This document shows, one piece after another, positions 54,831-62,640 of a DNA stretch of 64,000 nt. The notes under the pieces were generated by a model. It did no database searches. It saw nothing but the letters and a program-made list of their open reading frames with translations, and was not told where the DNA came from. The stretch's first letter is position 1, and each line of letters starts with the position of its first letter. Origin of the DNA: Calothrix parasitica NIES-267 (GTDB lineage: Bacteria; Cyanobacteriota; Cyanobacteriia; Cyanobacteriales; Nostocaceae); assembly GCF_002368095.1 (NCBI RefSeq), contig NZ_AP018227.1, positions 5,047,782 through 5,111,781 on the forward strand. Reading direction: 5' to 3'. The position numbers and the translations under genes are program-made.

Positions 54831-56024
54831 ATGCAAGGTTTTCGATTAGGTTCCCTGTTTGGGTTCGAGATTCGGGTTGATTTATCGTGGCTATTAATTT
54901 TCTTTTTAATTTTATGGACGCTGACGGTAAATCTATTTCCACTTAATTATCCCGAACTTCCTGGAAGTAGCTATATCGTGATGGGTATAACGGGTACCAT
55001 ACTATTTTTTGTTTCACTAGTGTTACATGAATTGTCTCACTCATTAGTTGCAAAGACAAAAGGAATTCCAGTTGAAGGGATTACTCTGTTTGCTTTTGGT
55101 GGTGTATCCCGGACTCGAATGGATGCTGAAACTCCTGGAGATGAATTTCAAATTGCGGGTGTGGGACCTTTAACAAGTTTGGGACTTGCGGGTTTATTTG
55201 GATTGATTTCCTATATAGGTCAAGGTGCTGGCTGGAGCGTCGTAATAACTGGTGTTGCGGCTTATCTAGCTTGGATTAACATTATCTTGGCTGCATTTAA
55301 TTTGCTTCCTGGGTTTCCCCTTGATGGAGGACGTTTGTTTCGAGCTACTCTTTGGAAATTTACCAATAATCTCAAAAAAGCCACTCGGATAGCCTCTATT
55401 GGTGGTAGATTATTAGGGTTTGGTTTAATTACTTGGGGATTCTTACAGTTATTTAGTCCCGTTTCAGATTTTATTGGTGGATTGTGGTTAATCGTAATTG
55501 GATGGTTTTTAAATAATGCCGCAGAATCTAGCTATCAGGACTTAGTAATTCGGTCGATGTTAGAAGGATTGCGAGTACGTGAAGTAGCAACATTAAATCC
55601 AGAAACTGTACCTGCGAGTTTGACTCTGCAAGAATTGATGGATGGATACTTTTTCAATCGCAGCTATCAGTCATTTCCAGTTATGGAGAACGACCGTCCT
55701 ATCGGATTGGTTACTCTGAATCAGGTCAAACAGATTCCGCGAGATGAATGGAATAGACGCACCGTCAAGAATATTATGCTTCCCGTGGGAATGGGAATTA
55801 CCGTTCATCTTGGTGATAAGATGACCCAAGTTGTAGAAAAAATGAGGAATGCGAGAACGCAACGATTGCTTGTTACTGATAATGGCAATTTACAAGGTAT
55901 TATCTCAGCCACTGACCTTGCAAACTCTTTGCAGCGACAGCGCGATTTCGGAGACGACATTCCTCAACCAAGGACTTTTTCCGAGCAGATAAGCAATAAT
56001 TTACCTCAAGAAAGCAAGGTTTGA
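54831..56024 (+). CDS. M50 site-2 protease with CBS pair
   Basis: 397 residues. Zinc site HELSH at 66-70 in a membrane helix (FVSLVLHELSHSLVAK), second site NLLPGFPLDGGR with D165, and about six hydrophobic segments: an intramembrane metalloprotease of the Rip/SpoIVFB group with FAFGGVSR. Residues ~235-375 contain two CBS motifs (MLEGLRVREVATLNPETVPA; VKNIMLPVGMGITVHLGDKM), which would sense nucleotides. Such proteases cut membrane-bound regulators, often anti-sigma factors; a sigma factor gene lies 2.2 kb downstream, but no anti-sigma gene is apparent. Confidence 0.85.
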   Translation: MQGFRLGSLFGFEIRVDLSWLLIFFLILWTLTVNLFPLNYPELPGSSYIVMGITGTILFFVSLVLHELSHSLVAKTKGIPVEGITLFAFGGVSRTRMDAETPGDEFQIAGVGPLTSLGLAGLFGLISYIGQGAGWSVVITGVAAYLAWINIILAAFNLLPGFPLDGGRLFRATLWKFTNNLKKATRIASIGGRLLGFGLITWGFLQLFSPVSDFIGGLWLIVIGWFLNNAAESSYQDLVIRSMLEGLRVREVATLNPETVPASLTLQELMDGYFFNRSYQSFPVMENDRPIGLVTLNQVKQIPRDEWNRRTVKNIMLPVGMGITVHLGDKMTQVVEKMRNARTQRLLVTDNGNLQGIISATDLANSLQRQRDFGDDIPQPRTFSEQISNNLPQESKV

Positions 56025-56106
56025 TTAAGGTAAATAGACAGGAGAGTTATGCAATATTAACTACTAAACACAACTTGAAATTGAAACAATATTGAGGATA
56101 AATAAC

Positions 56107-56607
56107 ATGAGTTTGTCTAACTTATTTATGACGTTAATTGTAGCGGTCGCAATCGTTGGTTTTAGCTTACTTAGACGCAAGTCTTTTATCGTTGAAACGA
56201 TAGGATTTTTAAGTCTCGCAATATTAGCTTATTCTTTCAACAGTTTGCCAGCTTTAGCAACACCGAATTTAGCAGCTTTAGGAGCAAAAGATAATGCTAT
56301 TCATCAACAGCAGCAAACAATGGAAGAAGACCTGAAGTTAACACCTGGTGGCAGTCATTACAGCGGTATCGAGTATGGTACAAGAACTGCTAAGAATGAG
56401 CGTCCTTTAAGCGATGAAACTATCAAACAAAGTATCGAACCTTATACCAACGATAAGCTTATTGTTAGCGTTACTAATGGTGCAGTTAGACTTTCGGGAA
56501 GAGTTGAAGATAAAGAAATTGCTCGTCATGTTGTAGAGGAAATTAAAGAAATTCCAGGGGTTCATGAAATTACTTTCAATCTGGGTTTAGAAAATCAAGC
56601 TTTGTAA
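56107..56607 (+). CDS. BON-domain envelope protein
   Basis: About 166 residues from the ATG at 56107 (GAGG 8-12 bp upstream; an upstream TTG would add five residues). Two hydrophobic segments (LFMTLIVAVAIVGFSLL, ETIGFLSLAILAYSF) precede a periplasmic part whose C-terminal 65 residues form a BON domain (LSDETIKQSIEPYTNDKLIV, VTNGAVRLSGRVEDKEIARH, VEEIKEIPGVHEI). BON domains bind phospholipid and occur in OsmY-type stress proteins. Follows the protease gene by 80 bp. Confidence 0.75.
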   Translation: MSLSNLFMTLIVAVAIVGFSLLRRKSFIVETIGFLSLAILAYSFNSLPALATPNLAALGAKDNAIHQQQQTMEEDLKLTPGGSHYSGIEYGTRTAKNERPLSDETIKQSIEPYTNDKLIVSVTNGAVRLSGRVEDKEIARHVVEEIKEIPGVHEITFNLGLENQAL

Positions 56608-56714
56608 TTATTTTTTTGTAATTATTTGAGTCTAGACTTTTCCGATTTATGTTTTCTTCAGATAGCACAACTGAAGGAAACTTTGCTTTTTTTCTATAAC
56701 AATAAAATAATTGG

Positions 56715-56800
56715 CGGGAGCATCTCAAATGTGTAAAATTATTTTTGTAGTGCGTTAACGCACTACCAAATTGTATTTTTGCAAAATCGAGATGCTCCCG
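56715..56800. repeat. 86-bp MITE-like element with CGGGAGCATCTC termini
   Basis: Perfect 12-bp terminal inverted repeats CGGGAGCATCTC (56715-56726) and GAGATGCTCCCG (56789-56800), with a perfect 20-bp internal palindrome GTAGTGCGTTAACGCACTAC at 56747-56766. No coding capacity. A non-autonomous insertion element of the kind common in Nostocales, or an efficient terminator between converging genes. Confidence 0.75.
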
Positions 56801-56839
56801 TATTAAATGGAATTTCTCAAACTTGTATGTACATCGCAG

Positions 56840-57367
56840 TTAAATAGAGGAAGTGGAAGAAAATGCTGACATATCATAAACTCCCCAATTTTCAATATTA
56901 TGCTTATGAAGAATCATCTGCACAATTCCAATTTCATGATTATCAATTTTGAGTATCAACAAGTAGTATCCCTTTTCAACTAAGTCAGTGTATATTTTTG
57001 CTTTGTCTTTAGGTATTCCCAAATCAATTAATCCATTAGTAAAATTCTGGTGTGCTGCACCAATCTTTCCCTGGATTAATTCATAAGAGATTGCTAAAGC
57101 TTCTGCTCCTGCCAAAATAATCGAACCAAACCTTGGAATTTTCAAAAGTCCTAAATCAAATAGTTCAGTTAATCCATCATCTGCAACATTAGCAGCAGCT
57201 TGGTTAAGATTTTTTACTTTTTCTTCTTCTAGATTATATTTGGCAATAATTGACTGATTTTTGATGGAAACATTAGCATTTTTTAACTCTTCTAATGCTA
57301 GTTGAATATTTTCAGAGTTCAAAAAAACTCCAATAGCCCATTTATATTTATATTGTTTTGTATGCAT
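56840..57367 (-). CDS. DUF1269-like stress protein
   Basis: 175 residues. KWAIGVFLNSENIQLALEEL, KNANVSIKNQSIIAKYN is again the DUF1269/general-stress 17M N-terminal pattern, related to the protein at 52594-53109. The middle is a Gly-containing hydrophobic segment (FGSIILAGAEALAISYELIQ) and the C-terminus GYYLLILKIDNHEIGIVQMI repeats the β-α-β unit. Converges with the BON gene. Confidence 0.6.
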   Translation of the reverse strand: MHTKQYKYKWAIGVFLNSENIQLALEELKNANVSIKNQSIIAKYNLEEEKVKNLNQAAANVADDGLTELFDLGLLKIPRFGSIILAGAEALAISYELIQGKIGAAHQNFTNGLIDLGIPKDKAKIYTDLVEKGYYLLILKIDNHEIGIVQMILHKHNIENWGVYDMSAFSSTSSI

Positions 57368-57490
57368 AATGTTTGTATCTTTGAATAACTTAAATACAAA
57401 ATTAGATTTATCAGAAATAATAATTAAAAATAATCAGGATTATGAGTTATTCACAATCCCTGATTTGTTGAATTTTGATGATGATTATAA

Positions 57491-57982
57491 TTACTTTTGA
57501 CAACTTAAATATTCTTCTATCTGTAAATGTACTTCTTCAGCAATTAATTCCCACACTGGTTTTAAATCTTGATTTACATTAATTAATTCTTGTTGTTTGT
57601 TTTTCATAGAAGATAATGCAACATCTTTTTCATCAGGTAAATATATATCGTCAAGTATTTTATCACCTTCTCTGATGCCAATAATACCATTCATTATCAG
57701 ATGATGATTATTTATATTGCGAGCATATGCATTATCAATTATTTCACTTTTTATTAACAATGACTGCTGAGGAAATAAATGAAAATGATATGTATAAATT
57801 CCATCTTCTAAATTTAGGAAATAATAGAAGTATCCTTGATTATCTTGTTTCATCGGAATTTGTTTCCAGTTATTAAAAGAACCAGCTAAGGTGACTCGTT
57901 CGTAAAATTGTGGTTTTAAATTTAATTTAAACTTAACTTGAGTTTTCATTACATAATTTACCTTATTCAATTTATTCTCCAT
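57491..57982 (-). CDS. Glycogen-binding (CBM48/isoamylase N)-like protein
   Basis: 163 residues; the start may be the ATG at 57949 (MKTQVKFKL). VTLAGSFNNWKQIPMKQDNQ, YFYYFLNLEDGIYTYHFHLF is the AMPK β / CBM48 early-set domain with the conserved G-x-F-N-x-W and Y-x-Y pattern. The C-terminal 55 residues are helical. No catalytic domain, so a stand-alone glycan-binding or scaffold protein. Confidence 0.75.
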   Translation of the reverse strand: MENKLNKVNYVMKTQVKFKLNLKPQFYERVTLAGSFNNWKQIPMKQDNQGYFYYFLNLEDGIYTYHFHLFPQQSLLIKSEIIDNAYARNINNHHLIMNGIIGIREGDKILDDIYLPDEKDVALSSMKNKQQELINVNQDLKPVWELIAEEVHLQIEEYLSCQK

Positions 57983-58222
57983 TATCCATATTATTTATTT
58001 GTCAGAATATAAAAACATTCTACAGACATATTTATATCTATTACTTTTGATATTTGAAGTTGATATTATTCTTTGACAGTATATTTCTAATCAAGAATAA
58101 ATTGCCGTTAAGGGTTCCCGTCAATAGAATACTGTTAGTTCATTTCCAAAATAAGCTCAAAATATAGATGGCTGTCTAATAAAGAGAAAAGATAAATTGT
58201 TTTTCAGGGGCTATTTGATATC

Positions 58223-59206
58223 ATGTTAGTTCATCAAATAATTGAACCAAATAAGCTACAAGATACAAATTATAGTAAGGATGGATTAACTAATTATTTA
58301 GTACAGATTTCTAAAATTCCTTTGCTTAGTAGTGAAAATCAACTGCAATATGCTCGGCAAGTACAGCGAATGATGTCTTTACTAGATTTAAAAGCAGATT
58401 TAACTAAAAAAAATCAAATTGAACCAACAGAATATATTTGGGCTAAAGCTGCACAAATCACAGTTTCGCAATTAAAAAGTTTGATAATACAAGGTCAGAA
58501 TGCTAAACATAAGCTAATTGAAGCAAATTTACGATTAGTTGTATCGGTAGCAAAAAAATATCAAAACTATAACTTAGAGTTAACCGATTTAATTCAGGAA
58601 GGAACATTAGGTTTACAAAGAGGTGTAGAAAAGTTTGACCCAAATAAAGGTTACAAATTCTCTACATATGCTTATTATTGGATTAGACAAGCTATTACAC
58701 GAGCAATTGACAATAAAAGTCGTACTATTCGTCTTCCGCTTCATGTATGTAATAAAATTAGGAATATTAAGAAGGTACAACGAGAATTAATCCAAAAATT
58801 AGGTAAAAAACCAACATTAGAAGATGTAGCCGCGAATGTTTCTTTGAAAACATCTGACGTTCAAAGGTATCTACAAATAGCTCGCAAACCAATTTCATTA
58901 GACATCAAAGTTGGTGAAACACAAGATAGTTCACTACAAGATTTTTTAGAAAATACTCATAATCAAATTGAAACGTCTGATATTGATGGTTCCCTAGAAA
59001 AAAATATTCAAGAATTATTATACGAACTTACATCTTCAGAAAGAGATGTGATTATTTTGGTATTTGGATTACAAGGTGGTCAAGAACTATCTTTGAATGA
59101 AGTCGCTAGTCAATTAAATATCTCTGATAGGAAGGTAAATCGATTAAAGAAGAAAGCTATAAAAAAACTTCGAGGTTGTAAACAGAAGTTTGCAGAAATA
59201 AACTAA
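58223..59206 (+). CDS. Group 2 (RpoD-like) sigma factor, divergent region 4
   Basis: 327 residues, the size of cyanobacterial group 2 sigma factors lacking region 1.1. Region 1.2/2.1 (LLSSENQLQYARQVQ; HKLIEANLRLVVSVAKKYQN), region 2.2-2.4 (LTDLIQEGTLGLQRGVEKFD, YKFSTYAYYWIRQAITRAID) and region 3 are well conserved. Region 4.2 (SLNEVASQLNISDRKVNRLK-KKAIKKLR) departs from the usual LSRERVRQIExRALxKLR recognition helix, so its -35 preference may differ. No anti-sigma gene is adjacent. Likely stress regulon control of this plasmid cargo or the host. Confidence 0.88.
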   Translation: MLVHQIIEPNKLQDTNYSKDGLTNYLVQISKIPLLSSENQLQYARQVQRMMSLLDLKADLTKKNQIEPTEYIWAKAAQITVSQLKSLIIQGQNAKHKLIEANLRLVVSVAKKYQNYNLELTDLIQEGTLGLQRGVEKFDPNKGYKFSTYAYYWIRQAITRAIDNKSRTIRLPLHVCNKIRNIKKVQRELIQKLGKKPTLEDVAANVSLKTSDVQRYLQIARKPISLDIKVGETQDSSLQDFLENTHNQIETSDIDGSLEKNIQELLYELTSSERDVIILVFGLQGGQELSLNEVASQLNISDRKVNRLKKKAIKKLRGCKQKFAEIN

Positions 59207-59235
59207 TTTTTCAATAATTAAATCGGAATTATACA

Positions 59236-59310
59236 GCTTCACGAATTACGTAGCGTTCACGAAGTGAGTCGTTAGACTAAGCGTGGCACGAAGTGACATA
59301 TTACGAATTA
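59236..59310. repeat. AATTCGT-family repeat overlapping the RND gene end
   Basis: CACGAATTACG...TTCACGAAGTGA...GTGGCACGAAGTGACATATTACGAATTA. The last part is the same as the centre and right arm of the palindrome at 35331-35387. It provides the last codons (Y-N-S) and stop of the efflux gene. Confidence 0.75.
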
Positions 59311-62300
59311 TATTCACTGGTTTCTGTCTTAGGAGTTAATATTAAATACAAACAAGGCACGACAATCAATGCTATAAAAGTTGCAGCGAGTAAACCGAAG
59401 ATAATTGCGCTACATAAAGGCATCCAGGTTGGGTCGCTCAAGGCTAAAGGAATCAAACCAATTATTGTAGTGATACTTGTTGTTAATACTGGTCTCAAGC
59501 GGTCGGCTGCTCCTCTAGCCGCAGCTTTTCTAACTTTCATTCCTTCTTGCTGATAGCCGTTCATGGTATCAACCATAACTATGGCATCGTTAACCACAAT
59601 CCCCACTAAAGCAATGATGCCGATAAAAGCGGAGAAAGAAAAAGGAATCCCTGTTAAGTAAAATCCGCCGAAAGTACCAATCAAAGCGAAAGGAATTGCA
59701 AGTAAAATGATAAACGGTTGTCGGAACGAACCGAGTTGTAGAACTAGCACGGCAAATACGAGAAAGACTGCCAAACCAAGTGCTTGTCCTGCGGAACCAA
59801 AAGTTTCTGCTTGGTCTTCTGTTTCACCCCCAAAGCTATAACTGTAGCCACTCGGCCAAGTCTTTTTCATTTCTTCTAGCTTTGGTTCCAAATCTCCCAG
59901 AATTTGACCCACAGTGCGGTTATCATTTTTTGCTAGCACTGTTGCGGTACGTTGTCCATCCCGACGCGCAATAGAAAGAGGTGCTTGTGTCTGTACGGGT
60001 TCAACAACCGCACTTGCTGAAATTAAATCTTCATTGGGATTATTGGTAAAAAAGCGTACTGCCAACAATTCATCTCGGCGGGTAGGTCCACCAACTCTAC
60101 CATTACGAGAGGGCCAAGCCGTACTCAAACGGATTTCTAAATCTTCCCGATTGCCGCCAATGGCAAAATTACCAATATCAATCGCTCTAGTATAGTATTG
60201 TGCCTGAGTGGTCAGTTGTTCTTCACTCAAACCGTAAAAACTCAATTCTTCGCGTTTTGGTATCAATCTCAAATCTGCCTGCAAAGCACCTAAGCTATCT
60301 CGGACATCAGTTGCACCATTGATTTGCTGTAACTCCATCTGTACTTGCTGAGAAATTTCGCGCAGTCGAGTTAAATCGCTACCAGTAATTTCAATTTGAA
60401 TTGGGTCGCCGCTTTGTCCGGCTTGTTGGGCATTTAATACTAATGTCGCCCCCGGATATTTATCTACTGCCGCTTTTAATTCATTACGCAAGTTATCTAA
60501 GTATTCAAAGGAAAGCTTGTCTCGTTCTTTTTCTGGTGTAAAAACCCCAGAGAAGCCTAGTAAATAACTACCTTCAGTTGGCTGTAACTCGCCGGATGGA
60601 ACTAAGTTACTGCGTTGACCAACATATTTAATTACGCTTTCTAGATAATCTTTTTCTTGTAAAATTTGTCCCAAATCGTCGGCAACTTCTTGAGTAACAT
60701 TAAGGGTTGTGGTGGGAGGTAATTCAACGTTAACGCTAAAGTTGCGCTGGTCGGATTGGGGAAAGAATTCTACGGGAATTTGGGTAAAAGCGTACACCGC
60801 ACAGGCGAATAAAGCAATTGTCCCCAATGTCCAAGCACGAGCAGTAGCTTTATTTCTGACCGTAAAATTGAGACTCCAGCGTACCCAACGTTCGGAAGCT
60901 TTTTCGCTGAGTTTGTCAATCCGAGATTTATTTTCTCCACCTTTGACATCTGCTAACAAATAGCGAGATAGAGGAATGTCAATTAGAATTGCGATCGCAA
61001 AACTCAGCACCAAACAAATAATTGCTGCAATCGGCAGTAATTCAATAAATTTACCTAAAGTACCGCTAATAGCCATCAAGGGTGTTAGTGCCAAAATTGT
61101 AGTTAACTGACCGGCAAAAGCAGGCGGAGCATAGGTTTTAACTGCTTTTAGTGCTGCTTGGTTAAAACTTAGACCCTTGACAAAAATCGCTTCATGCATT
61201 CCTTCCATCATCAAGATGAACACATCCACCAAAATTCCCAAAGCCAACACCATGCCAATTAGCACCATGTTGTTCAAAGTTTGACCCATCAACCACAAAA
61301 TCGCTAAAGCTCCCGAAAACGTTAGCGGAATCGAAAGTCCAGCTATCAAAGCTTCGCGCCAAGAAAGAGCAATAAACAAAATCACAAACACTGCTGCCAT
61401 TGCTTGCAACGCATTTACAAACAAATTACCCAACTGTTCCCAAATAATTTCCGATTCATCAGCAATGACGCGGTATTCCATACCATAAGGCCAGATATCG
61501 GCATTCTGCTTAATCTCATCCATTGTTGCGAGGACTTGATTAATTACCTCAATCGAATCTTGTCCCGGTACTTTTACCACACCAATACTGACCACAGGCT
61601 GATATTCTTCTGCTTGCGTACTAATAAAAGCACGGGTGTCTTCTTTTTCGAGTTCTCGACTTACAGAAGCAACTTCACTTAAACGAACAACTCGTCCATC
61701 AAGACGGGTTATAGGTAACTCTTGTAAATCTTCAATCGAGCGAAACCGACCGTAAAAACGCACTTGAGTCCCGATAGCGTCGCTTTCTATCTCGTTGAGA
61801 GGAACATCTCGGTTTGCAGCCCGAATTTGATTCGCGACGGTAGTTGGTGAAATACCTAGTTTAGACAAGCTAAAAGGATTCATTTGTACGCTAACAACTT
61901 CTTCCCTAGCACCACCAAGATTTACTTCACTGACTCCCCCTACCTGCTCCAAACGGTCTTGTATTTCCTCAGCAGCTTGAGAAATTACCGTTGCGTCGAT
62001 GTCACCATATAGCGCTAGGGTAAGAATTGGAGCATCATCAAGGGAAACTTGCTCAACTATAGGTTCATCAGCATCCCTGGGTAATTCTGATTCTGCTTGA
62101 GAAACCGCTTGTCGCAACTCTTGAATAGCTTCTTCGGTATTAGCACCGCTTGTAAACTCTACATTGATTATTGAAAAACCCGTATAAGAAGCACTTTGAA
62201 TTTGACTGATATTTTCAACCGAGGTAATCTCCGTCTCGATTTCATCAGTGATTTGCTGCTCTATAGTTTGCGGGTCAGCACCAGCCCAAGTAGTAGTAAT

Positions 62301-62498
62301 ATTTGCAACCGCAATATCAATATCTGGTTGAGATTGCTTAGTCATCGAAAAGTAACCCAAAACCCCACCAATGACAAGCAATAAACTTAAAAGAATGGCA
62401 AAAATCGTATTTAAGAAAAAGAAGCGTTCCAACCGCAAAGCTTTGGTGATATCGTTCTTTTCTTTTTGATTTACTGGTGGAGATTCTAGTTTAGTCAT
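59301..62498 (-). CDS. RND-family efflux transporter (AcrB-like)
   Basis: 1065 residues with 12 predicted membrane helices in two homologous halves, each with a large periplasmic loop. Start: RLERFFFLNTIFAILLSLLL. TM4 reads LALGILVDVFILMMEG (one Asp of the usual DD pair is Val), and TM10 region ALVGIVVNDAIVMVDTMN. Loop motif PTVANQIRAANRDVP is usual in HAE1/HME pumps. It would work with the adaptor encoded upstream on the same strand and a TolC-like channel encoded elsewhere. Substrate cannot be read. The C-terminus ends in a repeat-derived Y-N-S. Confidence 0.9.
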   Translation of the reverse strand: MTKLESPPVNQKEKNDITKALRLERFFFLNTIFAILLSLLLVIGGVLGYFSMTKQSQPDIDIAVANITTTWAGADPQTIEQQITDEIETEITSVENISQIQSASYTGFSIINVEFTSGANTEEAIQELRQAVSQAESELPRDADEPIVEQVSLDDAPILTLALYGDIDATVISQAAEEIQDRLEQVGGVSEVNLGGAREEVVSVQMNPFSLSKLGISPTTVANQIRAANRDVPLNEIESDAIGTQVRFYGRFRSIEDLQELPITRLDGRVVRLSEVASVSRELEKEDTRAFISTQAEEYQPVVSIGVVKVPGQDSIEVINQVLATMDEIKQNADIWPYGMEYRVIADESEIIWEQLGNLFVNALQAMAAVFVILFIALSWREALIAGLSIPLTFSGALAILWLMGQTLNNMVLIGMVLALGILVDVFILMMEGMHEAIFVKGLSFNQAALKAVKTYAPPAFAGQLTTILALTPLMAISGTLGKFIELLPIAAIICLVLSFAIAILIDIPLSRYLLADVKGGENKSRIDKLSEKASERWVRWSLNFTVRNKATARAWTLGTIALFACAVYAFTQIPVEFFPQSDQRNFSVNVELPPTTTLNVTQEVADDLGQILQEKDYLESVIKYVGQRSNLVPSGELQPTEGSYLLGFSGVFTPEKERDKLSFEYLDNLRNELKAAVDKYPGATLVLNAQQAGQSGDPIQIEITGSDLTRLREISQQVQMELQQINGATDVRDSLGALQADLRLIPKREELSFYGLSEEQLTTQAQYYTRAIDIGNFAIGGNREDLEIRLSTAWPSRNGRVGGPTRRDELLAVRFFTNNPNEDLISASAVVEPVQTQAPLSIARRDGQRTATVLAKNDNRTVGQILGDLEPKLEEMKKTWPSGYSYSFGGETEDQAETFGSAGQALGLAVFLVFAVLVLQLGSFRQPFIILLAIPFALIGTFGGFYLTGIPFSFSAFIGIIALVGIVVNDAIVMVDTMNGYQQEGMKVRKAAARGAADRLRPVLTTSITTIIGLIPLALSDPTWMPLCSAIIFGLLAATFIALIVVPCLYLILTPKTETSEYNS

Positions 62499-62640
62499 TG
62501 CTACTTAGGGGATTGGGCATGGGGCATTGGGGATTGGGCATTGATAATTATTAACTCTTAACTCATAACTCCGTCTTGGAAAGTTTTGGGGACGGAAACC
62601 GACACCCCAAACTTTCCGCTAACTCATAACTCCTAACTGT
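62499..62640. repeat. STRR-type intergenic repeats and hairpin
   Basis: GGGGATTGGGCAT heptamer-like repeats (62513-62542), TAACTCATAACTC direct repeats, and an inverted repeat GGAAAGTTTTGGGG / CCCCAAACTTTCC (62578-62622). Typical cyanobacterial short tandem repeats between the adaptor and pump genes, which are probably still co-transcribed. Confidence 0.75.

Noticed and set aside
62513-62542. Iteron-like GGGATTGGGCAT repeats as an origin
   Set aside because: These are the short tandem repeats commonly scattered in Nostocales intergenic DNA, not linked to a replication gene here.
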